A DNA stretch of 64,000 bases from an uncultured Eubacterium sp. GTDB taxonomy: Bacteria; Bacillota; Clostridia; Lachnospirales; Lachnospiraceae. Positions within the stretch are counted from its first letter, which is position 1, and each line of letters begins with the position of its first letter. This document shows positions 1-8,695 of the stretch, in pieces. The stretch is taken from positions 1-64,000 of the forward strand of contig CAJUFM010000005.1 of NCBI GenBank assembly GCA_910585745.1, in the 5' to 3' direction. The notes under the pieces were generated by a model, which made no database searches, was not told the DNA's origin, and saw nothing but the letters and a program-made list of their open reading frames with translations. Position numbers and translations under genes: made by a program.

Positions 1-498
1 GATCGGGCAACCGGTCCTTTTATTTTGGTAGGCACCTTGTTGTAGAGCGCTTACGCATAATGCCATTACTGAAATCCCGTAATAGTCAAGACCATTTACT
101 TTATATATATTATTTTCTTTTAACCAACGAAAAAAGGCGTGGGCAATATTACTATATTTTTCTATCCTTGTACATCTATCCATTCCAAATAACAATAAAT
201 AATATTGTAAGCGAAGGAATGCATCGAATATTGCTGCAAAAGAACTATCATTTAAGTCATATGCCTCTCTTGCCAGGTTAAGCATTTCTTCGTATAAACT
301 TCTTTTATCTGCTTGCACATCATATAAATAATGCATTATACAATAATTATATGATGTAATCCATTGAAGCTCTGGCTTTTTACATTTTATGGAGGCAGCT
401 TTATCTGCATAAAAAACAGCCTCTTCTCCCCTCCCATTCTGTTCAGCCTGAAGCATCATATCTATATAATCGTTGATTTTCTTCTCTTTATGACTCAT
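1..498 (-). CDS. Hypothetical protein, last gene of the ABC-3C-like operon (incomplete at left edge)
   Basis: An open frame of 166 codons begins at ATG 498 and runs through base 1 without a stop, so the C-terminus lies outside the window. The start is preceded by GAAAGGA at a good distance, and the previous gene stops 17 bases upstream. This tight spacing places it at the end of the same transcript as the ABC-3C-like genes. The visible part is helical, rich in Lys/Glu near the N-terminus and then Tyr/Leu-rich, with alternating amphipathic helices reminiscent of TPR-like repeats, but I recognise no motif. It has no signal peptide or membrane segment. The function is unknown; its position suggests an accessory to the defence operon or a separate cargo gene. 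Confidence 0.65.
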   Translation of the reverse strand, partial: MSHKEKKINDYIDMMLQAEQNGRGEEAVFYADKAASIKCKKPELQWITSYNYCIMHYLYDVQADKRSLYEEMLNLAREAYDLNDSSFAAIFDAFLRLQYYLLLFGMDRCTRIEKYSNIAHAFFRWLKENNIYKVNGLDYYGISVMALCVSALQQGAYQNKRTGCPI

Positions 499-515
499 AA
501 CATATGATTCCTTTC

Positions 516-1037
516 TCAATCTACAAAATCAAAGAGTTCCTCATTTCGTTCCACAAATAGATTGAAAACAGCAGTAAACTCCTCTTCATTATCAAGACTA
601 AGGTACTCTTGCTCCAAACCATTGTTATGTACTTCGAAAATCATCACCTCTGTAGATTCATGATCATCAGGAATAAACACCACATATTCTTTACTATTGT
701 GTACAATAATATCTAATAGTTCCAAAGATATTTGATTTCCCTCTTCATCAGTCAATTCATATATATTATCTGGAAGTTCTGGACTTTCCAATTCTGGATT
801 TTCTTCATAAAACTTTTCAATTACTGCCCTTGCCATGGCTTCTGAGACCGGAACACTCTGTCCATTTAGAGCCCGGGCATCTACTACATTGATAGGATTC
901 TCCAGGTTCTCTGTCTTACATATTAAATATTCGTTATTACCATATAATGACTTTCCTATAATTCTTCCCGTAAGCCGCTCTCCATGTCCTGAAAAAATAG
1001 CGATGTAATCATCATCCGGCATATCATCTATCTTCAT
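516..1037 (-). CDS. DUF1292-domain protein encoded within the ABC-3C-like operon
   Basis: A 173-residue, strongly acidic protein. The C-terminal half (about residues 95-173) has the DUF1292 (YrzB-like) pattern: a 'DEEGN' turn, a 'KEYVVFIP' strand, then a second strand pair and a final acidic helix with 'EEEFTAVFN'. The N-terminal half (about 1-90) is an extra domain I cannot place. The start is the ATG at 1037, with GGAGGT six bases upstream; a longer frame from TTG 1067 has no ribosome site. It overlaps the 3' end of the ATPase gene by 14 bases, so the two are probably translationally coupled. DUF1292 proteins are widespread small proteins of unknown function in Firmicutes. A copy tied to an ABC-3C ATPase is unusual and may be an accessory or regulator. 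Confidence 0.8.
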   Translation of the reverse strand: MKIDDMPDDDYIAIFSGHGERLTGRIIGKSLYGNNEYLICKTENLENPINVVDARALNGQSVPVSEAMARAVIEKFYEENPELESPELPDNIYELTDEEGNQISLELLDIIVHNSKEYVVFIPDDHESTEVMIFEVHNNGLEQEYLSLDNEEEFTAVFNLFVERNEELFDFVD

Positions 1038-3201
1038 TCGGTACCTCCACAATTTGAATTTCTGCACCTATTGGAATCTCCCCTTCAATTACGACATCGT
1101 AACATTCCAAATCTTTATTGTATACAAATGAGAAACTAGTACTAACATCATCTACTATATAAATTAACTGCAAGTTAGATACATCAAACTCAGTTCCATC
1201 CAAACGAATTAATAAACCATATGAAGTTTTTTCAATATAGCTATACTGAGAAACCTCATTTCTCATAATCTGACTATCATTAGATACCTGATGCCCTCTG
1301 CCAGGAACAGTCTGCATAGTTGAGTAAAAATTCCACAGATTATTTGTCTGTTCCTGCCTTTCCCCTATCACACCTTTCAGACCATTTATAGTATTTATCA
1401 ATTTATACTTTATCTCTGTCACGGTTTTATCAAGCTTCCTTTTTAAGATTGATTCTGGACAATAAAATGGATTAAATCCCGTCTTTGACTCTCCCGATAG
1501 ATTTTCAAAATGATTTGGAACTAATGCCAGCGTTTCATATTCTTTATCATCAAACATAAATATTTGAAGATTTTCTTCTCCAATATCTTTTATAGCCGTA
1601 TTAATTATCTGTCCAACAGCACGAACATTTTTAGTATCAAAAGATTTGGAAATATGATCAATAACCAAAATAGGAATGATCGGATAATTATTTTCCTTTA
1701 GTAAAATTTTTAAAAACCCTATGTATCCACATAATTTTATTAAGGCACGTCTCGCATAACTGCCAATATACAGGTACATATCTTCCTTTTTTCTTGACGC
1801 ATCATTGTATACTTTCACTGATTTTCCTATAGGCTGTAGAGCATTTCCGCGTTTTAAGTATTTAATTTGAAAACCCTCCTGAAATGTATCCTCATTTATT
1901 ATGGAAGAAACATCACCAGCCGATTTGTATAATTTCGTAATGTATTTTGAAAACTCATTTATTTTAGTTTCATCATCAGAATTTTGAAAAACTTTTATTT
2001 GTTCTTTTATCTCCCAAATTCTACTTTGTGTTCTCTTTATCTCTTCACTATGATCATATGTATCGACAGATAGATATTCTTCAATAAGGGTGAGCGCTTT
2101 GGCTTTTTCCTCTATTGTATAACACTGAAAAGCGGAATCGTTTCTTCTGATTTCTAATTTTAAGGCTTGTCTTTGTTTTTTTAATTCTTTGATTGTCTTA
2201 TCGCCAATCGTATATTGACCAAAAGATATGGTATCATCCAATCCATCCATCAATTCCTTAACTGGTTCTATTAAATATCCAAATTCAGCATTCTCTTTCA
2301 GCATATTATCTAAGTTTTCTAATAATATTCTTCGATTTTTGCTATTTTTTTCAAATTGCTTTACATCATCAATTGTATTTTCATAAATTTTAATCTGATC
2401 CGAAATATTACTGTACATAATCTCTAAATCAGCTATATTTCTTCTCTTTTTTTTCTGTACAGGTGCCTGCATATTTTTAAGTGAATCTAACGCTTTATAT
2501 ATATCTTCTGCATTATTTCCAGTATACCATGTATCGCCCCCTAACTTTTGCATATTTTGATTTATCTGATCACAAATGAAATTATGCCATGAACAATTAT
2601 CTTCCATTTCCCTTAATTTTTCCTGCAATCTTTCCAATTCCTGCTGCAACGTGTATATTTTTTCAAGATTATTGTTAAATATAAAATTTAATATTGGTGC
2701 TAACTTAATCGAATATTTAATATCACTGCACTTGTCCAGAAAATCATGAATTATTCCCTGATGCTGTTCTCCCAAAAAATTAAACATAGTAAATGTTCTA
2801 AAGGTCAGTTCCTCTTCTGTAAATTTACGAATACTTCTTAAAAATACTTCGTTTGTTGCAAAGATAGCATTCAAGCGTTCTCTGTATTCTCTCTTGTCAA
2901 TAATTTCACTTTCTTTCTCATCAGCATACGACAGTAAATTTTTAGAAGGGTCACTAAAACGCGTCATTTTATATTTTACATTTTCCACCTGAACTTCCAT
3001 TGAAGCCTTTTTCAGACTGTCCTTAAACCATTGCTTTTTTCTTATATCTTCCGATGAGCCAAACATATAATCTATAAAATTATAAAATTCTGTTTTTCCA
3101 GTGCTGTTTTTGCCCTTAAAATAATTTATACCCTGACTGAAATTATATGTATATATTTCATCTGCATAATTATATAATTCCAATTTATTAATCTTAAACA
3201 C
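1024..3201 (-). CDS. SMC/RecN-like ABC ATPase of an ABC-three-component (ABC-3C) system
   Basis: A 725-residue cytosolic ATPase. Walker A is GKNSTGKT at residues 30-37, followed by a long charged helical and coiled-coil stretch (about 150-430). A Walker B-like strand 'PILVIDHISKSFD' lies near residue 510-523, and a beta-rich C-terminal extension runs from about 565. In the Walker B the residue after Asp is His rather than the usual Glu, which is seen here and may be a family trait. The start is GTG 3201, inside the last codons of the preceding gene (8-base overlap) with AAGGAGGT upstream. The gene order effector, small middle protein, ATPase is that of ABC-3C systems, which are proposed to be anti-phage or conflict systems. 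In these the ATPase is thought to sense DNA and license the effector. The family call rests on domain order and motifs, not on a search. Confidence 0.8.
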   Translation of the reverse strand: MFKINKLELYNYADEIYTYNFSQGINYFKGKNSTGKTEFYNFIDYMFGSSEDIRKKQWFKDSLKKASMEVQVENVKYKMTRFSDPSKNLLSYADEKESEIIDKREYRERLNAIFATNEVFLRSIRKFTEEELTFRTFTMFNFLGEQHQGIIHDFLDKCSDIKYSIKLAPILNFIFNNNLEKIYTLQQELERLQEKLREMEDNCSWHNFICDQINQNMQKLGGDTWYTGNNAEDIYKALDSLKNMQAPVQKKKRRNIADLEIMYSNISDQIKIYENTIDDVKQFEKNSKNRRILLENLDNMLKENAEFGYLIEPVKELMDGLDDTISFGQYTIGDKTIKELKKQRQALKLEIRRNDSAFQCYTIEEKAKALTLIEEYLSVDTYDHSEEIKRTQSRIWEIKEQIKVFQNSDDETKINEFSKYITKLYKSAGDVSSIINEDTFQEGFQIKYLKRGNALQPIGKSVKVYNDASRKKEDMYLYIGSYARRALIKLCGYIGFLKILLKENNYPIIPILVIDHISKSFDTKNVRAVGQIINTAIKDIGEENLQIFMFDDKEYETLALVPNHFENLSGESKTGFNPFYCPESILKRKLDKTVTEIKYKLINTINGLKGVIGERQEQTNNLWNFYSTMQTVPGRGHQVSNDSQIMRNEVSQYSYIEKTSYGLLIRLDGTEFDVSNLQLIYIVDDVSTSFSFVYNKDLECYDVVIEGEIPIGAEIQIVEVPNEDR

Positions 3202-3631
3202 TATTCATAACCTCCTTCATAAATTGCCTATCTGCCATCGTCTTACTCGCCTCAATTGCCTTTTGGATGAATGGAGATTCTTCATATATATAACTCTTGG
3301 CCTCTCTGCCTTTTAACAGACGAATCATAGATTTGATCACCGTTACATTTCCATTTAATTTTAACAAATGTATGGATTTTAATATAAATTTTACATTTTC
3401 ACAATAATCCTCATACTCACCAGACAAAAGCGAAATTGCTTTGTAAACTATATCCTGTTTATTTTTGGCTGTATATATACCCCGCGGCATAAATACTTCT
3501 TTTTTGATTAAATAAGAAAAAAGCATTATCTTACATAATGAAAGGTCTTTATGCCTTTCTAAAATACTTAATATAATATCTATATACATACTAATTTGAA
3601 TGGCTTCCGCCTCTAATTTAAGCTTTTGCAT
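3194..3631 (-). CDS. Small helical 'middle component' of the ABC-3C-like system
   Basis: A 145-residue protein with no recognisable enzymatic motif. It is predicted to be mostly helical with conserved-looking hydrophobic and charged alternation and a central 'MPRGIYTAK' turn. It lies exactly where ABC-3C systems encode their middle component. Its ATG start overlaps the end of the effector gene (14 bases) with GGAGG upstream, and its own end overlaps the GTG start of the ATPase. The chain of overlaps shows the three proteins are made together, as expected for a complex. The role is inferred purely from position and size; it probably bridges effector and ATPase. Sequence similarity to a named middle-component family could not be tested. 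Confidence 0.65.
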   Translation of the reverse strand: MQKLKLEAEAIQISMYIDIILSILERHKDLSLCKIMLFSYLIKKEVFMPRGIYTAKNKQDIVYKAISLLSGEYEDYCENVKFILKSIHLLKLNGNVTVIKSMIRLLKGREAKSYIYEESPFIQKAIEASKTMADRQFMKEVMNSV

Positions 3632-4775
3632 TATCCTTATCCTCCCATGAAATTTGACGCTCTAATTCTCCCTCCCGCGTTAGGTATATGCTCGATCCAT
3701 TTTTAATCTGCTCACAGTCAGCATACGAATTGGATTGTTCCTGGGTCCCAAAAAATCTGTTAAACGGAGTATCTTTCCCTTCATATTGAAGTTTACACTT
3801 TACTTTCTCATAATTTTCATAAGTCGTCTCCTCAATATTATTAATCTTTGTAAGTTTGTTTAATTCTTTATAACCATATGATATATATTGATAATAACTT
3901 CTATGCAATAATTGTGTTTTTATTAAATTACTTGATATGCCACAGGCTAATAATTGTTTATATTCTCGTGATTTTGCAACTTGCAGATCATCCAGATCAA
4001 TATTATTCACTTTCTTAAAATCAGAATAGGCAGGCAGGAAAAATTCATCTGTGATTCTATTACATATTTCTTCAGCTTGCGCAATCATCCTGTTATAACA
4101 AATCTGATAGGTTTTCTTTGCATTGATATGATTAATTACTTCTACGGTAATGTAAGTCAATAATTCTTTAATTCGGTTGTAATATGTAACCGGATTTACA
4201 CCTGCCTTTTTAAATAACACCTCGCATTTTTCTTCTATTCGTTTATCAACATCATTCTCTGAAATAAATCTATATTTTCGATGAATAGAATTATATATCT
4301 TTACAAAGCCATCCGCATCGTTTATATACTTATTTTTGACTTTTGATATGGTTGCTTTTTCTTTTGTTGTACTCAATACTTTTGAATATAAATCCTCTGC
4401 TGAAATGTCAAAAAGAATATCGCTATTCCCATACTCTCCACTCGTATAAAGGACATATTCCATTACGTTTTTTCCCGATGATTCCAACAAGATCCAGTTT
4501 AACAAAACCTGCCTGGCAATACTTCTATCTATTTTTCTTCGCTTTACTTGAATTGCTTTTATTCCACTCGATGATCGAATACAGCTCTTAAATTGATCCT
4601 CGTTTGAGTCAATAGTATTCGATGTCAGATCATTTACTACCACATCCTCTAAGGTTTCAAACTCTGTTTGCATCTCTTTTTCCATCGTCAACATATATAA
4701 TACAAACACCCTTATTTGATAAGCAAAACCACTTAAACTATTTATTCCACCTGTATCAGTTTGATAATCATCCAT
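3618..4775 (-). CDS. Endonuclease-like effector (DUF4297/Cap4-type PD-(D/E)XK N-terminus) with ABC-3C C-terminal domain
   Basis: A 385-residue protein, first gene of the operon. Residues 1-80 fit the restriction-endonuclease-like fold of Cap4/DUF4297 effectors: 'LSGFAYQIR' near residue 14, an acidic strand 'EFETLEDVV' (38-46), then 'IKAIQVKRR' (72-80) as the E...D...QxK catalytic set. The remainder is helical with no motif I know and fits the C-terminal domain that docks the effector to the ATPase. The start is the ATG at 4775, with GGAAGGGGGG immediately upstream; the frame continues to a TTG at 4799 that lacks a site. The inferred role is DNA cleavage on infection, controlled by the two downstream partners. 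Confidence is higher for 'nuclease-like effector' than for the exact subfamily. Confidence 0.72.
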   Translation of the reverse strand: MDDYQTDTGGINSLSGFAYQIRVFVLYMLTMEKEMQTEFETLEDVVVNDLTSNTIDSNEDQFKSCIRSSSGIKAIQVKRRKIDRSIARQVLLNWILLESSGKNVMEYVLYTSGEYGNSDILFDISAEDLYSKVLSTTKEKATISKVKNKYINDADGFVKIYNSIHRKYRFISENDVDKRIEEKCEVLFKKAGVNPVTYYNRIKELLTYITVEVINHINAKKTYQICYNRMIAQAEEICNRITDEFFLPAYSDFKKVNNIDLDDLQVAKSREYKQLLACGISSNLIKTQLLHRSYYQYISYGYKELNKLTKINNIEETTYENYEKVKCKLQYEGKDTPFNRFFGTQEQSNSYADCEQIKNGSSIYLTREGELERQISWEDKDNAKA

Positions 4776-4850
4776 GCTTGTCACCCCCCCTTCCCACAAA
4801 ACATTTTTAAGGTATTTAAATTTAGGAAAATAATGCTTTCTAAAAATTGT

Positions 4851-5150
4851 TTAGATCATTTTATAAATTTTATTTCCAATTTTAAATGGGGTAACAAAAA
4901 GGCCGATCATATAAGAGATAATCACTTTTACTAAAAAATAAATGATCCATCCAAATATCGGAAGCCACAAAAAATATACTGGTTGTATCCGATCAAGTGC
5001 TTTCCAACCAAAATATACACACATAAGCGCTATTACAGCCCCTAGTGTATCTGGTAACAATAACACTATAGACAAAGTAACTGCATAACATATTGCTATA
5101 ATTACCACTTGTCCTGCTGTAGTTTTAAAAAAATTAGTCTTGTGTTCCAT
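4851..5150 (-). CDS. Small integral membrane protein, unknown function
   Basis: A 99-residue protein with about three hydrophobic segments: residues 14-35 (VVIIAICYAVTLSIVLLL), an 'IALMCVYFGWKAL' segment, and an 'IFGWIIYFLVKVIISYMIGL' segment near the C-terminus. The chosen ATG (5150) has AAGGAGG eight bases upstream. A longer frame to 5204 would overlap the end of the upstream LRR gene and lacks a site. It starts 20 bases after the upstream LRR-protein gene ends and is probably co-transcribed with it. I do not recognise the family; many Firmicutes encode similar small hydrophobic proteins. Confidence 0.6.
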   Translation of the reverse strand: MEHKTNFFKTTAGQVVIIAICYAVTLSIVLLLPDTLGAVIALMCVYFGWKALDRIQPVYFLWLPIFGWIIYFLVKVIISYMIGLFVTPFKIGNKIYKMI

Positions 5151-5170
5151 AATTAAAATCCTCCTTATAA

Positions 5171-6319
5171 TTAGTTCACCTGTATCTTCTTTTTCCCCAT
5201 CCAAGAATCCCTTTCAAATTCCCGCTCTTCCCTTGTCTTAAATTCAAAGTAGTATACTTTTCCCCTTTGCATATTCGTTATTTCAGCTACTGTTTTCTTA
5301 TTCCTGACATCCAGGAGATATTCACTATACGCAGGTGACATATCTTCAAATTCGGAATACTGCACCTCATACATTACGATGGGAATTCGGTTTTTACTGC
5401 CATCCAGGGTGATCTGAACCGTTCCCTCCTTATTGTTCTGCAGCTCAAATTTAAACCAACAGGGAGATAGTTTGATTTCTTTTAACTTAATTCTTTCATC
5501 CTCTCCATCTGTGTATTCAAAACTATTATAGTCTATATAAAACAACGGATATCTGGATGACTCAAAAGTAGTTTTATGTCGCTCTTCACTGTACCATCCA
5601 AAAAATTCATAGTCCTTTCTCTTCACCGTATCTGGAAGCTTCAGTTTTGTACCATACTCATAATATTGGGGTAGTTTCCCTGGGGTTTTTCCCCCTGCCA
5701 TGTCATAAGTGATAGGTATTTTCTTTCCCCTGGCTCTAGCTGTTTTCTTTTTCGGCAGAACTCTGGTCTTTTTCCCGTTCACTCTCCAGATACGCCACCC
5801 TTCACAGTTGTCAAGATGGCAGGTCACTTTGGAGCGGTTTATGATCGTACTAAGGCTGGGGCAGTCCTGCGCAATACCCTTTTTCCATGATTTCAGAGAG
5901 GCTGGGAGAACCAGCTTTTTTAGAGAATCACAGTCATTAAATGCGCCTTTTCCGATAGTTGTTACCGAATCCGGAATCTCAATCGTTTTTAAGGATTTCA
6001 TATAACAAAACGCATTCTCTCCAATCTTTTTCAAAGAAGATGGGAGAATAACCTTCTTTGCATTCCAATAATGTGAAATACCTTCTTTTTTTATTGCGGT
6101 GATTCCCTGACCAATAATAATCACTTTAACGCTTTCTTTTTGCTCATAATTAATTAAGTGATCAATACTTTTTAATTCCCCTTTCCCATAAAAGGAAAGC
6201 ACTCCATCCTCTGATAAATTATACTGGATATGTCCTTTTGCACTAGCAGTTTGTTTTATGGTTAGTGTAAAGCAGACCCCAAACAACAAACATAAAAATG
6301 TGAATATGCTTTTTTTCAT
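5171..6319 (-). CDS. Secreted leucine-rich-repeat (BspA-type) protein with InlB-like and Fn3-like domains
   Basis: A 382-residue exported protein. It has a signal peptide (MKKSIFTFLCLLFGVCF..., cleavage near ASA) and a short beta domain. BspA-type LRR_5 units follow at about 80-160, with 'LPSSLKKIGENAFCYMKSL', 'IPDSVTTIGKGAFNDCDSL' and 'LPASLKSWKKGI'. An InlB B-repeat-like segment (about 205-255, 'YDMAGGKTPG' to 'YEFFGWYSE') comes next, then an Fn3-like tail containing 'YYFEFKTREERE'. The start at 6319 is chosen because GGAG lies six bases ahead; the ATG at 6331 overlaps that site. LRR_5/BspA proteins are typical surface or secreted adhesion proteins of gut bacteria. There is no sortase motif, so it is probably released or loosely attached. 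Confidence 0.82.
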   Translation of the reverse strand: MKKSIFTFLCLLFGVCFTLTIKQTASAKGHIQYNLSEDGVLSFYGKGELKSIDHLINYEQKESVKVIIIGQGITAIKKEGISHYWNAKKVILPSSLKKIGENAFCYMKSLKTIEIPDSVTTIGKGAFNDCDSLKKLVLPASLKSWKKGIAQDCPSLSTIINRSKVTCHLDNCEGWRIWRVNGKKTRVLPKKKTARARGKKIPITYDMAGGKTPGKLPQYYEYGTKLKLPDTVKRKDYEFFGWYSEERHKTTFESSRYPLFYIDYNSFEYTDGEDERIKLKEIKLSPCWFKFELQNNKEGTVQITLDGSKNRIPIVMYEVQYSEFEDMSPAYSEYLLDVRNKKTVAEITNMQRGKVYYFEFKTREEREFERDSWMGKKKIQVN

Positions 6320-6452
6320 AAATAACTCCATCCCACAGCGTATGAAACAAGACGAAGAGAAAAAGCTGCTGAAGCAGACAGCAAAAACGTATTTCTCTTC
6401 CCTCGTTCATACCGTCTTTTATTACGTGTTTTTCTGTTCCAAATTTATATTC

Positions 6453-8486
6453 TTATTTCTCTATTAGCGGCCTCTGAATCGAGTTTAATGGAACATAGGC
6501 AATATATTGCTTCACTTCAGATTCATTTTTTGCCACAACACCAAAATCCAGATTATTTCCCACCACATGGCATCCCTCTAACTCAAATTTTGGATTAACT
6601 GAGTTATTCTGTCCCAAAAGAGCCGGCAGGGAAACAAATTCCTGAAAAGCATTGTATTGAATGCCTTTTCCCTTCCGGCGGACATCCATCCTGGTGATAG
6701 TCAAGGGACTATTCGATTTTTCACTTCCACTGCTTATATAAATCTTCCATCCGCCTCCATTTTTCTCTATATCCAGTGACTGAAATGACTCATTGGGATG
6801 TAACAAACGTTTTGATATATCATCCTGGTAGTAATGTTTTTGAATTGAGCCAATACAGGCTTTTTTCAACTCTTTTTTCAGTTTTCCGCCAAAGGACAAT
6901 GTCTTTTCAAATCTTCCGCCTATGATTTTTCTGATCTTCTTCATATCATAGAGACTAAGTTCCATGCGTTTTCCCTTTTTTTCTGTCAGTTGCTTCCACA
7001 TCACCAGCGTCGAACCATCTGCCGTAAGTGCCCCTGCCACCCTGGTTACTGATTTGCCATTGTTTCTGCCACTTTTATTCGCATAAGCTAATTTGGACAT
7101 CTGAAGATATGTCTTACTATTTTTTTTATACTCAAACTTTTTTTTACTAAAACTTTTTTCAAGTATTTTCTTTTCTATAATAACTAAATCTCTCCCTAAC
7201 CCCTTTCCTTCACGAACATTCCCCGACAGCAGATAGTATTCTTTCCCTTTTACAAAAAATTGTTCAAAGGTATCACCATGGGCAAAACCAATCATATCTG
7301 TCTTTTTTACAAAGGAACTATACCCCTTTTCTGCCAATTTACCCTTCATTAATACCACATCGTCACCATTGCGCTGCATTGTATAAATTCCATTTGATAA
7401 TGGAAGATAATTCTGAACAGCTTTATTTCCTTCAGTACCATTAAACATCAATTCATGTTTTATAGTAGCTGATATTGGTGTCGGTGTTGGTGCTGCTGTC
7501 GTCGCTGGTGTTGGCTGCGGTGTTATTTCTGGAGCTGATTGCGAAGCTCTGCTTTTAGCAGATGACTTTTTCTTTGGCATGATACTGTTCAAATAAGCAT
7601 AATATTCTTCAAGGGAATCAAAGAAGTCCGCATCGTATACAAATTCATCATCCTCATATTCTGGTTCATCTTCCAGGTCTTCTTCCATATAATCTTCTGA
7701 AATCATTCCCATTTCAAACAATTCATGATTCGTAATCTCAACTTTATCCTGACATTTTGCGATAAATCCAAATTCCACACTCTGCCCGGCTTCGATATTT
7801 TGGTTATACACGGCATTTTCAAGATCATAATAATATGTATCCTGCTCGTCGACTTCCTCAAAACTTTCGGTAATGGCAGCATTCCAGATACTTTCGATCT
7901 GGAAATTGCCATCCAGCATAAGGCTCCAATCCTCAATCCGCTTGTCGCTCGTATTCGTGATCGTGATCTTTCCGTTAACTTTGTCATCCCAGTTGCTGTA
8001 TTCCGTGTATTCTAATTTATAATTTTCCTCTTCTGCACTTACACATATTCTGTTTACGGTACAGTACTCCGGCAGTTTTATTTTTGCATCGTTTTGAACC
8101 ATCATCCCAAATGATACGCTGCCTTTTACATCTATATCCTGGTTCCAGTCCGCATTGTGTATTACATACTCATTATCCTGTTCTGAGATCACCTTGGCGT
8201 TCCAGATATTTTTGATCTCAAAATCAGCAGGAATCTTTATTTCCCAATCCTCAATCTTCTCATCCAGGATATTGGTAAGCTTTACTTCGACATTACTATG
8301 ACCATCCCATGTGCCAGTGACATCATACGTCAGCTTTACATCATATTCCTCTGACATATCAGAGTCAGTGTTCTCCCCTATCCTCTGCTCTGCTTTTACA
8401 TCTTTTACGCCGGCTGCTACTATACTGCTAAACAGCAGACAAACAATCAACATAGAAGTGACTAACCTTTTCCATTGGTTTCTCAT
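6453..8486 (-). CDS. Secreted protein with two tandem cellulose-binding-like (CBM2-type) domains
   Basis: A 677-residue exported protein. The signal peptide (about 1-32, ending before 'EQRIGEN') is followed by two related beta-sandwich domains. Domain 1 is about 47-150 ('GTWDGHSNVEVKLTN', 'IEDWEIKIPADFEIKNIWNA') and domain 2 about 152-260 ('NGKITITNTSDKRIEDWSL', 'FQIESIWNAAI'). Both show the 'NTS..I..W.L......I...WNA' pattern of CBM2-like carbohydrate-binding modules. An acidic stretch and a Pro/Thr linker (about 315-345) lead to a 330-residue C-terminal domain I do not recognise. AAGGAG precedes the ATG. The gene is alone, downstream of the rpoC terminator and in the same direction. It probably binds polysaccharide; no catalytic domain is apparent, though the C-terminus could hide one. 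Confidence 0.75.
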   Translation of the reverse strand: MRNQWKRLVTSMLIVCLLFSSIVAAGVKDVKAEQRIGENTDSDMSEEYDVKLTYDVTGTWDGHSNVEVKLTNILDEKIEDWEIKIPADFEIKNIWNAKVISEQDNEYVIHNADWNQDIDVKGSVSFGMMVQNDAKIKLPEYCTVNRICVSAEEENYKLEYTEYSNWDDKVNGKITITNTSDKRIEDWSLMLDGNFQIESIWNAAITESFEEVDEQDTYYYDLENAVYNQNIEAGQSVEFGFIAKCQDKVEITNHELFEMGMISEDYMEEDLEDEPEYEDDEFVYDADFFDSLEEYYAYLNSIMPKKKSSAKSRASQSAPEITPQPTPATTAAPTPTPISATIKHELMFNGTEGNKAVQNYLPLSNGIYTMQRNGDDVVLMKGKLAEKGYSSFVKKTDMIGFAHGDTFEQFFVKGKEYYLLSGNVREGKGLGRDLVIIEKKILEKSFSKKKFEYKKNSKTYLQMSKLAYANKSGRNNGKSVTRVAGALTADGSTLVMWKQLTEKKGKRMELSLYDMKKIRKIIGGRFEKTLSFGGKLKKELKKACIGSIQKHYYQDDISKRLLHPNESFQSLDIEKNGGGWKIYISSGSEKSNSPLTITRMDVRRKGKGIQYNAFQEFVSLPALLGQNNSVNPKFELEGCHVVGNNLDFGVVAKNESEVKQYIAYVPLNSIQRPLIEK

Positions 8487-8626
8487 AATTTTTCTCCTTT
8501 TTATTTTCTAGTTCTAAAAAATACCAATATAGTTGCTTTAGGCAGTGTAACATATTCTTACAAATTTTAAAACACGCAAAAGGTAAGGTTCATAGGAACT
8601 ATTGGTATAGTATTCTTTCAACCAAT

Positions 8627-8672
8627 GAAAAAATCCCCCAATTCCGTCACCTTCCAGCGACCAAACCGGGGG
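8627..8672 (-). terminator. Rho-independent terminator of rpoBC
   Basis: A CCCCC/GGGGG stem (8635-8639 with 8668-8672) with additional GTC/GAC pairing inside. Read on the minus strand the 3' arm runs into TTTTTT. It lies 24 bases past the rpoC stop and separates rpoC from the downstream secreted-protein gene. Confidence 0.8.
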
Positions 8673-8695
8673 AATATTTTTATATTTTCTTAGTT

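Noticed and set aside
5709-6005. 98-codon plus-strand frame inside the LRR gene
   Set aside because: Antisense to the repeat-encoding part of a gene with strong signal peptide and LRR motifs; no ribosome site.
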